Positions 42,049 through 52,124 of a stretch of DNA of 64,000 nucleotides are shown here, piece by piece (position 1 is the first letter of the stretch; the number at the start of each line of letters is the position of its first letter). Under the pieces are notes generated by a model. It was not told the origin of the DNA, ran no database searches, and saw only the letters and a program-made list of their open reading frames with translations. Origin of the DNA: Ramlibacter sp. (GTDB lineage: Bacteria > Pseudomonadota > Gammaproteobacteria > Burkholderiales > Burkholderiaceae_C); the NCBI GenBank assembly GCA_013815685.1, contig JACDFR010000009.1:1-64000 (forward strand), written 5' to 3'. A program made the position numbers and the translations under genes.

Positions 42049-42981
42049 ATGGAAACAAAATGGCTGGAAGATTTCGTCAGCCTCGCCGAAACGCGCAGCT
42101 TCAGCCGGTCGGCCCAGTTGCGCCACGTCACGCAGCCCGCCTTCTCGCGCCGCATCCAGGCGCTGGAAGCATGGGCGGGCGCCGACCTGGTCGATCGCAG
42201 CTCGTATCCCACCCGCCTCACGCCTGCCGGGGAGACGCTGTACTCGCAATCGCTGGAAATGCTGCAGGCGCTGCAGAGCACCAGGGCGATGCTTCGCGGG
42301 TATTCGGCGGCGGGGCAGGACGTGATCGAGTTCGCGGTGCCGCATACCCTGGCATTCACTTTCTTTCCGGCATGGGTGTCGTCCCTGCGCGAAAAATTCG
42401 GCCCCATTAAGAGCCGGCTGATCGCGCTCAATGTTCATGACGCGGTGATGCGGCTGGTCGAAGGCGGCTGCGACGTGCTGATCGCCTATCACCACCCGTC
42501 GCAGCCCTTTCAGCTGGACGCCGATCGCTACGAGATGGTGACCCTGGGCCAGGAGGCCATGGCGCCTTATTGCAAGCCCGACCCGCACGGCGCAGCGATG
42601 TTCGAGTTGCCGGGCGAAGCCGGTCACCCCTTGCCCTACCTGGGATACGCGCCCGGGGCTTACCTGGGGCGGGTGACCGATCTGATCCTCAAGGAATCCG
42701 CCACGCCCATCCATCTCGACCGGGTTTACGAGACGGACATGGCCGAGGGGCTCAAGGTCATGGCGCTGGAAGGCCATGGTGTTGCCTTCCTGCCCCATAG
42801 CGCCGTGCGCAAGGAGCTGCGCGCGCGCCGCCTGGTGAGCGCCGCGCCGCCGGCAATGAAGGGCCTGGAAATGACCATGGACGTTCGGGCTTACCGCGAG
42901 AAACCGTCCCGCAAAGAGGCTCCCAAGGGCGCCGCGCAGGCACTGTGGGCGTATCTGGCGGGGGGAAGTGCCGTAAAGTGA
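42049..42981 (+). CDS. LysR family transcriptional regulator
   Basis: A 310-residue LysR protein: METKWLEDFVSLAETRSFSR, SAQLRHVTQPAFSRRIQALE HTH, then a two-lobe effector domain (EFAVPHTLAFTFFPAWVSSL). ATG 42049 starts at the canonical position; upstream frame extension overlaps crcB and is not part of the family. It lies just before gltI in the same direction with a 118-base gap, so control of the glt operon by this regulator is plausible but unproven. Confidence 0.9.
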   Translation: METKWLEDFVSLAETRSFSRSAQLRHVTQPAFSRRIQALEAWAGADLVDRSSYPTRLTPAGETLYSQSLEMLQALQSTRAMLRGYSAAGQDVIEFAVPHTLAFTFFPAWVSSLREKFGPIKSRLIALNVHDAVMRLVEGGCDVLIAYHHPSQPFQLDADRYEMVTLGQEAMAPYCKPDPHGAAMFELPGEAGHPLPYLGYAPGAYLGRVTDLILKESATPIHLDRVYETDMAEGLKVMALEGHGVAFLPHSAVRKELRARRLVSAAPPAMKGLEMTMDVRAYREKPSRKEAPKGAAQALWAYLAGGSAVK

Positions 42982-43099
42982 GCCATTGCGCCCGGGCAGA
43001 CACAAAGCCTGCTTGGCGATGTCGAGGGTATTCCCGAAAGCCCGAGACCCTAGAATTTCGTTGTCTGATAACTCTATCGCTTCACCACAGGAGATTTGT

Positions 43100-43999
43100 A
43101 TGAAGAAGCATTTGTTGGCTTTTGCAGTCGCGGCCCTGGCCGCCGGTGGCGCGTTTGCCCAGGCGGGCGACACCATTGCCAAGGTCAAGGCCTCCGGCGT
43201 GGTCACCATGGGCGTGCGCGATTCCTCGGGTGCCCTGTCGTACACGCTGGGCGATGGCAAGTACGCCGGCTACCACGTCGAAATCTGCCAGCGCATCGTC
43301 GCCAACCTGGAAAAGGCCGCCGGCAAGAAGCTGGAAGTCAAGTACCAGCCCGTCACCTCGCAGAACCGCATCCCCCTGGTGCAAAACGGAACCGTGGACA
43401 TCGAGTGCGGCTCGACCACGAACAATGCCACCCGCCAGAAGGACGTCGCCTTCGCGCTGACCACCTACGTGGAAGAAGTGCGTATCGCCGCCAAGGCCAA
43501 CTCGGGCATCGACTCGCTGGCCAAGCTCAACGGCAAGAACGTGGCCACCACCACCGGCACTACCTCGGTGCAGCTGCTGCGCAAGCACGAGCGCGCCAAT
43601 GGGGTGGACTTCAAGGAAGTCTTCGGCAAGGACCATTCCGAAAGCTTCCTGCTGCTCGAGTCGGGCCGTGCCGACGCGTTCGTGATGGACGGCCAGATCC
43701 TGGCCGGCAACATCGCCACTTCCAAGAGCCCGGCTGACTACCGCATCGTCGGCGAAGTGATCAGCGTCGAGCCGATCGCCATCATGCTGCGCAAGGACGA
43801 TCCGGCGTTCAAGAAACTGGCCGACGACACCATCCGCGAACTGGTCCGCACGGGCGAACTCGCGAAGCTGTACGACAAGTGGTTCGTCCAGCCCATCCCG
43901 CCAAAGAACACCAAGGTGGGCCTGCCCGCCAGCGACGCCACCAAGTCCGCCTGGGCCAGCCCCAACGACAAGCCGCTGGAGGAGTACCTGAAGAAGTAA
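43100..43999 (+). CDS. gltI: glutamate/aspartate ABC transporter substrate-binding protein GltI
   Basis: A 299-residue periplasmic protein: signal peptide MKKHLLAFAVAALAAGGAFA, then DTIAKVKASGVVTMGVRDSS, VEICQRIVANLEKAAGKKLE, QNRIPLVQNGTVDIECGSTT and NNATRQKDVAF, all typical of GltI/polar amino acid binding proteins. ATG 43100 follows AGGAGA. It is separated from gltJ by a terminator-like hairpin, which would give more binding protein than permease. Confidence 0.93.
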   Translation: MKKHLLAFAVAALAAGGAFAQAGDTIAKVKASGVVTMGVRDSSGALSYTLGDGKYAGYHVEICQRIVANLEKAAGKKLEVKYQPVTSQNRIPLVQNGTVDIECGSTTNNATRQKDVAFALTTYVEEVRIAAKANSGIDSLAKLNGKNVATTTGTTSVQLLRKHERANGVDFKEVFGKDHSESFLLLESGRADAFVMDGQILAGNIATSKSPADYRIVGEVISVEPIAIMLRKDDPAFKKLADDTIRELVRTGELAKLYDKWFVQPIPPKNTKVGLPASDATKSAWASPNDKPLEEYLKK

Positions 44000-44019
44000 T
44001 CGCAGCAGGCAGCCAGACG

Positions 44020-44049
44020 AACCCCGCCCGCTATTGCCCAGGCGGGGTT
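44020..44049 (+). terminator. intra-operon hairpin after gltI
   Basis: AACCCCGCC at 44020-44028 pairs perfectly with GGCGGGGTT at 44041-44049, loop of 12, followed by TTCTGCTTT. It lies between gltI and gltJ, probably a partial terminator or 3'-stabilising stem giving excess GltI. Confidence 0.75.
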
Positions 44050-44124
44050 TCTGCTTTAAGGTAAGTCAGGCACGCGGAATGCGTGCCTTTTCATTCCAAA
44101 TGTTCCCCCGCAGGGAGATTCTTC

Positions 44125-44880
44125 ATGGCTTGGGACTGGCAGGTTTTCTGCAAGACGACGGACGAGGGCGCCTTGATGCCCAGCTGCCTGGGCAAGGCCG
44201 GCGACATCACCTACCTCGACTGGATGCTCCACGCCTGGGGCTGGACGCTTTCGGTGGCCGCCAGCGCCTGGGTGATCGCGGTGGTGACAGGTGCGCTGGT
44301 CGGCACCTTGCGCACGCTGCCCGACAGCCCCTGGATCGTGCGCCTGGCCAATGTGTGGGTCGAGTTGTTCCGCAATATCCCCATCCTGGTGCAGCTGTTC
44401 ATCTGGTATTTCGTGATCCCCAAGCTGTTCCCGCTGTTCCAGCAAGTGCCCGGTTTCCTGCTGGTAATCTTCGCCCTGGGTTTTTTCACGTCGGCGCGCA
44501 TCGCCGAACAGGTTCGCGCGGGCATCCAGGCCCTGCCACGCGGCCAGCGCTATGCCGGCATGGCGGTGGGTTTCAGCACGGTGCAGACCTACCGCTATGT
44601 GCTGCTTCCGATGGCGGTGCGGATCATCATGCCGCCGCTCACCAGCGAATCGATGAACCTGCTGAAGAATTCGTCGGTCGCTTTCGCGGTGTCCATCGCC
44701 GAACTCACCATGTTCGCCATGCAGGCGCAGGAAGAGACCTCGCGCGGCATCGAGATCTACCTGGGCGTCACGGCCCTGTACGCCGTGTCGGCGTTCGCCG
44801 TGAACCGCATCTTCGCCTTCATCGAGAAGAAAGTGCAGATTCCCGGCTTCATCGTGGCCGGCGGGACGGGAGGCCACTGA
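44125..44880 (+). CDS. gltJ: glutamate/aspartate ABC transporter permease GltJ
   Basis: A 251-residue permease with five or six membrane segments. TLSVAASAWVIAVVTGALVG and VELFRNIPILVQLFIWYF are typical of HisMQ-type permeases, and the coupling loop SARIAEQVRAGIQALPRGQR fits. CAGGGAGA precedes ATG 44125. It pairs with GltK to form the membrane channel. Confidence 0.92.
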   Translation: MAWDWQVFCKTTDEGALMPSCLGKAGDITYLDWMLHAWGWTLSVAASAWVIAVVTGALVGTLRTLPDSPWIVRLANVWVELFRNIPILVQLFIWYFVIPKLFPLFQQVPGFLLVIFALGFFTSARIAEQVRAGIQALPRGQRYAGMAVGFSTVQTYRYVLLPMAVRIIMPPLTSESMNLLKNSSVAFAVSIAELTMFAMQAQEETSRGIEIYLGVTALYAVSAFAVNRIFAFIEKKVQIPGFIVAGGTGGH

Positions 44881-44883
44881 TGA

Positions 44884-44962
44884 ATATGAGCCCCCGCGTT
44901 CACTATCGTTCTCTGCCCCCCAAGGAGGTGCCTGCCTCCCTGGAGACGGCTCGTCGGGAGGC
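44884..44962. repeat. GC-rich intergenic repeat, copy A
   Basis: Shares with 59944-60032 the order AATATGA/G, CCCCCGCG, TTCACTA, CTGCCCCCC, GCCTCC, CGGCTCGTC, GGAGGC immediately before a start codon, and with 63198-63260 the CCCC-x-CGC, CTGCCCCCC core. The GCCTCC/GGAGGC arms form a hairpin that covers or presents the ribosome binding site of gltK. Confidence 0.7.
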
Positions 44963-45634
44963 ATGATGGGAAACCTCGACCTCACCTTCCTCAACTGGGA
45001 CCTGATCAGCAAGTTCGTCATCAAGGGTTTCTGGTTCAGCGTCGAGCTGACCGTCATCGCCACCATCGGCGGCATCATCTTCGGCACCATCCTCGCGCTG
45101 ATGCGCCTGTCGGGCAGGACGGTGCTGGCGCTGCCGGCCACCATCTATGTCAACGGCATGCGCTCCATCCCGCTGGTGATGGTGATCCTCTGGTTCTTCC
45201 TGCTGGTGCCGGCGATCATCGGGCGGCCGGTGGGCGCCGAGTACTCGGCCATCATCACCTTCATTGCTTTCGAGGCCGCGTACTTCAGCGAGATCATGCG
45301 CGCGGGCATCCAGTCGATCGCCCGCGGCCAGGTGCATGCGGGCCAGGCGCTGGGCATGACGTACGGCCAGAACATGCGGCTGGTCATCCTGCCGCAGGCT
45401 TTTCGCAACATGCTGCCCGTGCTGCTGACGCAGACCATCATCCTGTTCCAGGACACCTCGCTGGTCTATGCCATTGGCGCCTATGACCTGCTCAAGGGGT
45501 TCGTGACCGCCGGCAAGATCTATGGGCGGCCCGAAGAGGCGTACCTGCTCGCCGCCGTCGTCTATTTCGCCGTCTGCTACGGCCTGTCCTACATGGTCAA
45601 GCGCCTGCAGGCCAGGATCGCCATCATCCGCTGA
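44963..45634 (+). CDS. gltK: glutamate/aspartate ABC transporter permease GltK
   Basis: A 223-residue permease: FWFSVELTVIATIGGIIFGT, VNGMRSIPLVMVILWFFLLV, EIMRAGIQSIARGQVHAGQA coupling loop and QTIILFQDTSLVYAIGAYDL. Two ATGs (44963, 44966) fit the GGGAGG site. It completes the GltJ/GltK heterodimer and is followed after 21 bases by gltL. Confidence 0.92.
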   Translation: MMGNLDLTFLNWDLISKFVIKGFWFSVELTVIATIGGIIFGTILALMRLSGRTVLALPATIYVNGMRSIPLVMVILWFFLLVPAIIGRPVGAEYSAIITFIAFEAAYFSEIMRAGIQSIARGQVHAGQALGMTYGQNMRLVILPQAFRNMLPVLLTQTIILFQDTSLVYAIGAYDLLKGFVTAGKIYGRPEEAYLLAAVVYFAVCYGLSYMVKRLQARIAIIR

Positions 45635-45655
45635 ACATTTTCAAGAGAAGCTGCC

Positions 45656-46393
45656 ATGATTGAAATGAAGAACGTGTCGAAGTGGTATGGCCCGGTGCAG
45701 GTGCTCACCGATTGCTCGGTCAAGATCAACAAGGGCGATGTGGTCGTGGTTTGCGGCCCCTCGGGATCGGGCAAATCCACCTTGATCAAGACGGTGAATG
45801 CCCTCGAGCCCTTTCAGAAAGGCGAGATCTTCGTCGACGGCATCGCGGTGCACGACCCGAAGACCGACCTGCCCAAGCTGCGCAGCCGCGTGGGCATGGT
45901 GTTCCAGCACTTCGAGCTGTTCCCGCACCTGTCCGTGACCGAGAACCTGACCATTGCCCAGGTCAAGGTGCTCAACCGCAGCAAGGACGAAGCCCTGGCG
46001 CGCGGCCTGAAGATGCTCGACCGCGTGGGCCTGATGGTGCACAAGGACAAGTTCCCCGGCCAGCTTTCGGGCGGCCAGCAGCAGCGGGTGGCCATCGCGC
46101 GCGCGCTGTCGATGGACCCGATCGTGATGCTGTTCGACGAGCCGACCTCGGCGCTCGACCCCGAGATGGTGGGCGAGGTGCTGGACGTGATGGTGAAGCT
46201 GGCTAAGGAAGGCATGACCATGATGGTCGTCACGCACGAAATGGGATTCGCCCGCAAGGTGGCCAGCCGCGTGATCTTCATCGATGTGGGGGGCCGCATC
46301 CTGGAGGACTGTTCCAAGGACGACTTCTTCGGCCACCCCGAAGCCCGCCAGCCGCGCACCAAGGACTTCCTGAACAAGATCCTGGCTCACTAA
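45656..46393 (+). CDS. gltL: glutamate/aspartate ABC transporter ATPase GltL
   Basis: A 245-residue ATPase: [20 protein letters not shown], Walker [27 protein letters not shown], signature [15 protein letters not shown], Walker [17 protein letters not shown] and VVTHEMGFA. It powers the GltIJK importer. A GC-rich hairpin follows its stop. Confidence 0.93.
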   Translation: MIEMKNVSKWYGPVQVLTDCSVKINKGDVVVVCGPSGSGKSTLIKTVNALEPFQKGEIFVDGIAVHDPKTDLPKLRSRVGMVFQHFELFPHLSVTENLTIAQVKVLNRSKDEALARGLKMLDRVGLMVHKDKFPGQLSGGQQQRVAIARALSMDPIVMLFDEPTSALDPEMVGEVLDVMVKLAKEGMTMMVVTHEMGFARKVASRVIFIDVGGRILEDCSKDDFFGHPEARQPRTKDFLNKILAH

Positions 46394-46398
46394 AGGAC

Positions 46399-46438
46399 GC
46401 CCCCCGAAGCGGCTGCGCCGCCTCCCCCACTGGGGGGC
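46399..46438. terminator. GC-rich hairpin after gltL
   Basis: GCCCCCC at 46399-46405 pairs with GGGGGGC at 46432-46438 around an inner GCGGC/GCCGC stem. It has no U-run, but it lies just behind the last glt gene and probably ends or protects the operon mRNA. It belongs to the same GC-rich CCCCCC/GGGGGG style as the other repeats in the window. Confidence 0.55.
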
Positions 46439-46502
46439 GCCGCCAGCGGCCCGGCAAAGCCGGTTGCGCGGCTACCCCGAACGGTCCGGCGACAATAGCG
46501 CC

Positions 46503-47534
46503 ATGACCCAGCAAATCACCATCACGCGTCCCGACGACTGGCACCTGCATGTGCGGGACGGCGAAGCGCTGAAGGCGGTGGTGCCGCACACGGCCGCACA
46601 GTTCGGCCGCGCCATTATCATGCCCAACCTCAGGCCGCCCATCACCACGGCGGCCCAGGCCGTCGCCTATCGCGAGCGCATCGCGGCGGCTGTGCCGCGG
46701 GGCATGAGTTTCGAGCCGTTGATGACGCTGTACCTCACCGACAACCTGCAGCCCGAAGAGATCAGGCGGGCGAAAGAGGCGGGTGTGGTGGCTGTCAAGC
46801 TGTATCCGGCGGGCGCCACCACGAACAGCGACGCCGGCGTGACCGACCTGCGCAAGACCTACAAGACTCTGGAAGAGATGCAGCGCCAGGGCCTCGTGCT
46901 GCTGGTGCACGGCGAGGTGACATCGCCCGAGGTCGACTTGTTCGATCGCGAGGCCACCTTCATCGACACGCAGCTCATTCCGCTGCGGCGCGATTTCGCG
47001 CAACTCAAGATCGTGTTCGAGCACATCACCACGCGCGAGGCGGCTCAGTATGTGCAGGGCGCGGATCGCTTCACCGCGGCGACGATCACGGCGCATCACC
47101 TGCTCTACAACCGTAACGCCATCTTCATGGGTGGCATCCGGCCGCACTACTACTGCCTGCCGGTGCTCAAGCGCGAGGTGCACCGCGTCGCGCTGGTCGA
47201 GGCGGCCACCGGCGGAAGCGAAAAGTTCTTCCTGGGCACGGACAGCGCGCCGCATCCGGCCCACCTGAAGGAGCATGCCAGCGGCTGCGCCGGCTGCTAC
47301 ACGGCGCACGCCGCGATCGAGCTGTATGCCGAGGCCTTCGACAGCGCCGGTGCGCTCGACAAGCTCGAAGGCTTCGCAAGCATCCACGGCCCCGGCTTCT
47401 ATGGTCTTGCGCGCAACGGCGCGACGATCACCTTGAAGCGCGAGAGCTGGACGGTGCCCGAGAGCTACGCCTTCGGCGAAGCCAAGCTCAAGCCGCTGCG
47501 CGCCGATGAATCCGTGGCCTGGAAGCTCGCATGA
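46503..47534 (+). CDS. pyrC: dihydroorotase
   Basis: A 343-residue type II dihydroorotase of pyrimidine synthesis. Metal ligands: HLHVRDG near the N-terminus, the carbamylated Lys in [29 protein letters not shown] and the catalytic Asp in GTDSAPH. Substrate loop [14 protein letters not shown]. Start ATG 46503 matches family length; the frame is open slightly further upstream. Its stop overlaps the ATG of the NYN gene. Confidence 0.95.
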   Translation: MTQQITITRPDDWHLHVRDGEALKAVVPHTAAQFGRAIIMPNLRPPITTAAQAVAYRERIAAAVPRGMSFEPLMTLYLTDNLQPEEIRRAKEAGVVAVKLYPAGATTNSDAGVTDLRKTYKTLEEMQRQGLVLLVHGEVTSPEVDLFDREATFIDTQLIPLRRDFAQLKIVFEHITTREAAQYVQGADRFTAATITAHHLLYNRNAIFMGGIRPHYYCLPVLKREVHRVALVEAATGGSEKFFLGTDSAPHPAHLKEHASGCAGCYTAHAAIELYAEAFDSAGALDKLEGFASIHGPGFYGLARNGATITLKRESWTVPESYAFGEAKLKPLRADESVAWKLA

Positions 47535-48277
47535 ACAATTCCGGGCGGGTGATGCTGCTGATCGATGCGGACAATGTGTCGGCCGACGTGATCGAACAGG
47601 CGGTGCAGCGCACGATGGCCGGGCACGGCGCCATCCACGTGCGCCGCGCCTACTGCAACGCCGAGGCGGCGGTGAAGCACCAGGCGCTGTTCAAGCGGCT
47701 GTCGGTGCGGCCCATGGTCAACCTGTCGGCGGGAAAGAACAGCACCGACATCGCCTTGGCAGTCGACGCCATCGACCTGGTCATCGCGGAGCGGCCCGAC
47801 CTGGTCGTGCTGGTCTCATCCGATTCCGATTTCGCGCCGCTGGTCATCCGGCTGCGCGAAAAGGGATGCCGGGTGTGCGGCATCGGCCAGCAAGGCAAGA
47901 CCGGCGAAGAGACAACGGCCGTGTACGACGAATTCATCGATCTGCGGCACCAGCCCGCACGTGCGGCGGCGCGGCCGACACCGGCGCCGGCGGTCAAGCG
48001 GCCCGCGAGGGCGCCGGCCCGTGCCAAGGCGGCCGTGGCCGCGCCCGTTGCGCCGGCCCCGCCCGATGACGTGGTGCGCATCTTGCAGGCCCTGCCCGAG
48101 ATGCGCGCCGGCGAGCGGATGGAGTTGAATCAGGCGGCCGAGGCGCTGCGCGCCGCCAAGCTGCTGGGCCGCGGCGGCAGTTCGCTCAAGCTGTTCAAGA
48201 AGCACCCCGAGTTCTTCGCCCTCACGCCTGAAACGCGGCCCAGCAAGGTCCAATACCTGCGGGCTCAGGCCAGGTAA
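47531..48277 (+). CDS. NYN-domain (LabA/DUF88) ribonuclease-like protein with C-terminal OST-HTH
   Basis: A 248-residue protein. The N-terminal NYN/PIN-like domain keeps the acidic residues: [28 protein letters not shown] and [17 protein letters not shown]. An Ala/Pro linker (about residues 140-175) leads to an OST-HTH/LOTUS-like RNA-binding module ([38 protein letters not shown]). It is probably an RNA-processing nuclease or RNA-binding protein. The start overlaps the pyrC stop (ATGA). Confidence 0.87.
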   Translation: MNNSGRVMLLIDADNVSADVIEQAVQRTMAGHGAIHVRRAYCNAEAAVKHQALFKRLSVRPMVNLSAGKNSTDIALAVDAIDLVIAERPDLVVLVSSDSDFAPLVIRLREKGCRVCGIGQQGKTGEETTAVYDEFIDLRHQPARAAARPTPAPAVKRPARAPARAKAAVAAPVAPAPPDDVVRILQALPEMRAGERMELNQAAEALRAAKLLGRGGSSLKLFKKHPEFFALTPETRPSKVQYLRAQAR

Positions 48278-48280
48278 GGA

Positions 48281-49045
48281 ATGGCTGGCTGGCAAGCGCA
48301 GCTCGCGGCACTGCAAGAGGGAGGCCCCTGGTTCGACCCGTGGCGCGATATCGGTGCGCAAGTCGCCGCCGAGGTGCAAGCCGGGGCCGGCCTTCACGAG
48401 GCGCTCAACCTCCATGCCGCCGCGTCCGTGCGCTTCGCTCCCGCGCAGGAGCTTCCGCGGGGAATGGCCTACGAGCGCTACGTCCACGAAACCACCCGCT
48501 GCCCCACCCGCGACAACCTGCACGACTTCTTCAATGGATTGTGCTGGGGGCAGCTGCCGAAAGCCAAGAAAAAACTCAACGAACTGCAAGCCATGCAAAT
48601 CGCCCGGGCGGGCGTGGGCGATGCGCGCGGGCCGGTGCGCGACGCGATCACGGTGTTCGACGAGAACGGAGCGGTGCTGCACGCTCCGCCCGAGCTGTGG
48701 GCGGCGCTGGCCGGGCGGCAATGGCGGCGGCTTTTCGTGGACTTGCGCCCGCTCTGGCGGCAAGCCAGGCTCATCGTGTTCGGCCATGCGCTGCTCGAAA
48801 AGCTGGTGCAGCCGCGCAAGGACATCGCGGCCCACGTCTGGCGCGGCGACTGCCCGGCAGGGTCCATGGTCGAGGTGGACGCCTGGCTGGCCGGCGAGTT
48901 CACGGCAGAGCGGCTGGCAGCCAAGCCCTTCGCCCCGCTGCCGGTTCTGGGAATACCCGGCTGGGCGGCCGAAAACGAGAACCTTTCCTTTTATGATGAC
49001 TCACTGGTATTTCGCCCGCCCGGGCGAAGAACGCCCAGCACTTGA
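48281..49045 (+). CDS. DUF3025 domain-containing protein
   Basis: A 254-residue protein of unknown function with DUF3025 hallmarks: [56 protein letters not shown] and [20 protein letters not shown]. No signal peptide or membrane segment is evident. It is three bases after the NYN gene, so it is in the pyrC operon. Confidence 0.85.
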   Translation: MAGWQAQLAALQEGGPWFDPWRDIGAQVAAEVQAGAGLHEALNLHAAASVRFAPAQELPRGMAYERYVHETTRCPTRDNLHDFFNGLCWGQLPKAKKKLNELQAMQIARAGVGDARGPVRDAITVFDENGAVLHAPPELWAALAGRQWRRLFVDLRPLWRQARLIVFGHALLEKLVQPRKDIAAHVWRGDCPAGSMVEVDAWLAGEFTAERLAAKPFAPLPVLGIPGWAAENENLSFYDDSLVFRPPGRRTPST

Positions 49046-49110
49046 TTTGGGCGGCCCCAGCCACATCTGAAGGCAAGGTGACCTTTTCCACCTGTCGGAG
49101 ACTTCCATAC

Positions 49111-49977
49111 ATGAAACGCATCGTCCTGTTCGTCTTGACCAACCTGGCCATCGTGGTCGTGCTGGGCATCGTGGCCAGCCTGCTGGGCGTCAACCGCTAT
49201 CTCACGGCGAACGGCCTCAACCTGGGCGCGCTGCTGGTGTTCGCCTTCATCATGGGCTTCGGCGGCGCGTTTATATCGCTGCTGCTGTCCAAACCCATCG
49301 CCAAGTGGAGCTCGGGCGTGCAGGTGATAGCGCAGCCGGCCAACGCCGATGAGGCCTGGATCGTGGACACGGTGCGCAAGTTCGCCGACAAGTCGGGCAT
49401 CGGCATGCCCGAGGTCGGCATTTTCCAGGGCGAGCCCAACGCGTTTGCCACCGGCGCCTTCAAGAACAACGCGCTGGTGGCCGTGTCGACGGGCCTCCTG
49501 CAGGGCATGACGCGCGAGGAAGTCGAGGCGGTGATCGGCCACGAGGTCGCGCACATCGCCAACGGCGACATGGTCACCATGACGCTGATCCAGGGCGTGA
49601 TGAACACCTTCGTCGTGTTCCTGTCGCGGGTGATCGGCTACGCCGTGGACAGCTTCCTGCATCGCGGGGAAAGCCGCTCCGGCCCGGGCATCGGCTACTG
49701 GGTGACCACCATCGTGCTCGACATCCTGCTGGGCTTCCTGGCTGCAATCATCGTTGCCTGGTTCTCGCGCCAGCGCGAGTTCCGCGCCGACGCAGGCGCA
49801 TCGCAATTGCTGGGCCGCAAGCAACCCATGATCAACGCCCTGGCGCGCCTGGGCGGCATGGTGCCGGGCGAACTGCCCAAGGGCCTGCAAACCCTCGGCA
49901 TCACTTCCGGCGTGGGCAAGCTGTTCTCCACGCACCCGCCGATCGAAGAGCGTATCGCCCGGCTGCAGGCTGCCTGA
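49111..49977 (+). CDS. htpX: membrane protease HtpX
   Basis: A 288-residue M48 zinc protease of the inner membrane. Two N-terminal helices ([40 protein letters not shown]) precede the HEVAH motif ([12 protein letters not shown]; His144, Glu145, His148). Two further helices follow, with the third ligand in [10 protein letters not shown]. HtpX degrades misfolded membrane proteins with FtsH. ATG 49111 gives the standard start [11 protein letters not shown]. Confidence 0.94.
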   Translation: MKRIVLFVLTNLAIVVVLGIVASLLGVNRYLTANGLNLGALLVFAFIMGFGGAFISLLLSKPIAKWSSGVQVIAQPANADEAWIVDTVRKFADKSGIGMPEVGIFQGEPNAFATGAFKNNALVAVSTGLLQGMTREEVEAVIGHEVAHIANGDMVTMTLIQGVMNTFVVFLSRVIGYAVDSFLHRGESRSGPGIGYWVTTIVLDILLGFLAAIIVAWFSRQREFRADAGASQLLGRKQPMINALARLGGMVPGELPKGLQTLGITSGVGKLFSTHPPIEERIARLQAA

Positions 49978-49989
49978 GCTGCAGGCGGC

Positions 49990-51639
49990 CTAAGTAGCCG
50001 CGGCCGTGCCGGACAGCAGCATCTGGATGGCCACCGCTTCCCCGACGCGGATGCCGTCCACGCCCGCTGAAAGAATGCCGCCGGCGTAGCTGGCCCCTTC
50101 GCCGGCCGGGTAGAGGCCGCGCACATTCACGCTCTGGTAGTCCTCGCCGCGGGTGATCTTGAGCGGCGAGGACGTGCGCGTCTCCACGCCCGTCAGCACG
50201 GCGTCGGCCCGGTCGAACCCCTTGATCTTGCGGCCGAACGCGGGCAGCGCCTCGCGCAGCGCTTCGATGGCGTAGCCGGGCAGGGCGGCATGCAGGTCGC
50301 CCGGCTTCACGCCCGGCTTGTACGACGGCTCCACATCGCCCCACTGGGTGGACGGGCGGCCGGCGATGAAATCGCCCACCAGCTGGCCGGGGGCTTCATA
50401 GGTGCCGCCGCCCAGCACAAAGGCATGGGACTCGAGCTGCCGTTGCAGGGCGATGCCGGCCAGCGGACCGCCGGGGTAGTCGCGCGGATCGATGCCCACC
50501 ACCATGCCCGCGTTGGCGTTGCGTTCGTTGCGCGAATACTGGCTCATGCCGTTGGTCACCACCCGATTCGGCTCCGACGTGGCCGCGACGACGGTGCCGC
50601 CCGGGCACATGCAGAAACTGTAGACCGAGCGCCCGTTGCTGGCGTGATGCACCAGCTTGTAGTCGGCCGCGCCCAGCAAGGGGTGCCCGGCATGCCGGCC
50701 CCAGCGGGCGCGGTCGATCACGCCCTGCGGATGCTCGATGCGAAAGCCGATCGAAAAGGGCTTGGCCTCCAGGAAGACGCCGCGCTCATGCAGCATCTCG
50801 AAGGTGTCGCGCGAGCTGTGGCCCAGCGCCAGCACCACCTGGTCGGCGCGCAGTTCGCTGCTGCGGCCGCTGGCCTGGTCCAGCACCGTGAGGCCGCGCA
50901 GGTGGCCCTCCTCGATCAGGAGGTCGGTGACGCGCTGCTCGAAACGGATCTCGCCCCCCATGGCGATGATCTGCTCGCGCATGTTTTCCACCACCTTCAC
51001 CAGCTTGAAGGTGCCGATGTGGGGGTGGGCCGCCCACAGGATTTCCGCGGGCGCGCCGGCCTTCACGAACTCGTTCATGACCTTGCGGCCCAGGTGCCTC
51101 GGGTCCTTGATCTGGCTGTAGAGCTTGCCGTCGGAGAAGGTGCCGGCGCCGCCTTCGCCGAACTGCACGTTGCTCTCGGGGTCGAGCACGTTCTTGCGCC
51201 ACAGGCCCCAGGTGTCCTTGGTGCGCTCGCGTACCGGCTTGCCGCGCTCCAGCACGATCGGCCGCAGTCCCATCTGCGCCAGCGCCAGCGCGGCGAAGAT
51301 GCCGCAGGGCCCGAAGCCGACGACCACCGGCCGGTGAGGCAGGGGTGAGGGCACCTGCACCGGGGGCCGCCAGACCATGTCGGGCGTGGACACGATGTGC
51401 GGATGGCTGGAAAATTTCGCCAGCAGGGCGGCTTCGCCAAAGCCATCTGCCAATGTCACATCGACGATGTAGACGGCGGCCAGATCCGCCTTGCGTGCAT
51501 CGAAGCTGCGCTTGAACACGTCGACTCCGGCGATGTCATCGGCGCGCAGCCCGAGCAGGCGCTGGGCCGCCGCGCGCAAGGCGGGCTCGGGCTGCTCCGC
51601 CTGTGCCAGCGTGAGCTTGATTTCGCAGAGTCTGATCAT
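49990..51639 (-). CDS. NAD(P)/FAD-dependent oxidoreductase (COG2509 type)
   Basis: A 549-residue flavoprotein. After an N-terminal ~90-residue region (DIAGVDVFKRSFDARKADLA) comes the FAD-binding VVVGFGPCGIFAALALAQMG, then VQFGEGGAGTFSDGKLYSQI and C-terminal GLYPAGEGASYAGGILSAGV. This is the uncharacterised FAD-dependent dehydrogenase family. Start ATG 51639 is chosen since upstream codons run into the rnpB promoter and RNA, giving a false N-terminal extension. Convergent with htpX. Reaction unknown. Confidence 0.87.
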   Translation of the reverse strand: MIRLCEIKLTLAQAEQPEPALRAAAQRLLGLRADDIAGVDVFKRSFDARKADLAAVYIVDVTLADGFGEAALLAKFSSHPHIVSTPDMVWRPPVQVPSPLPHRPVVVGFGPCGIFAALALAQMGLRPIVLERGKPVRERTKDTWGLWRKNVLDPESNVQFGEGGAGTFSDGKLYSQIKDPRHLGRKVMNEFVKAGAPAEILWAAHPHIGTFKLVKVVENMREQIIAMGGEIRFEQRVTDLLIEEGHLRGLTVLDQASGRSSELRADQVVLALGHSSRDTFEMLHERGVFLEAKPFSIGFRIEHPQGVIDRARWGRHAGHPLLGAADYKLVHHASNGRSVYSFCMCPGGTVVAATSEPNRVVTNGMSQYSRNERNANAGMVVGIDPRDYPGGPLAGIALQRQLESHAFVLGGGTYEAPGQLVGDFIAGRPSTQWGDVEPSYKPGVKPGDLHAALPGYAIEALREALPAFGRKIKGFDRADAVLTGVETRTSSPLKITRGEDYQSVNVRGLYPAGEGASYAGGILSAGVDGIRVGEAVAIQMLLSGTAAAT

Positions 51640-51695
51640 GTCCCATGGGCCCGTGTCGATCGGGCAAATCGGAGGTGACGGATAATACCGCCCGT

Positions 51696-52083
51696 GAAGC
51701 CCGCCAGACCGCCGCTGGTGCCGGGATCCAGGCGACGCTTGCGTCGCGTGGGAAACCAGGCACTGGAGGAACGTCCGGACTGCACAGGGCAGCGTAGCAG
51801 GTAACACCTGTCCACCGTGAGGTGAGGATCAGAGCAACAGAGACGAGTCGCGGCGGGCAACCGCTGCGGGTGAAACGGGCAATCTCTACGCGCAGCAATA
51901 CCAAGTAGGCCAGCCTGGAGCGGCGCGGTACGCCGCGACTCTCCGCCTTGTGGCACCGCAAGGAGAGCTGGCGGGTAGGTAGCACCGAGCTGCTTGGCGA
52001 CAAGCAGCCCAGAGGAATGGCGGTCACGCCGCGCCTTCGAAAGAAAGTGCGGCGCCACAGAATCCGGCTTATCGGCGGACTTC
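51696..52083 (+). ncRNA. rnpB: RNase P RNA (type A)
   Basis: Recognised by conserved helices: GAGGAACGTCCGGACT (P4 5' strand), ACAGGGCAG, GTAACACCTG, GGATCAGAGCAACAGAGA, GGTAGGTAGC, and the 3' end ACAGAATCCGGCTTATCGG. This is the catalytic RNA that matures tRNA 5' ends. A TAATAC -10-like box at 51683-51688 fits a start near 51696. T7 just past the 3' end at about 52087 suggests termination there. Ends are approximate by a few bases. No true ORF overlaps it. Confidence 0.95.
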
Positions 52084-52124
52084 ACACTTTTTTTGGAGCG
52101 TCAGCAGCCTTCCAGGCGGCGCGG

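Noticed and set aside
51640..51807. An N-terminal extension of the FAD oxidoreductase into upstream DNA
   Set aside because: The extension would be translated from the promoter and 5' part of rnpB. The family start at 51639 fits instead.
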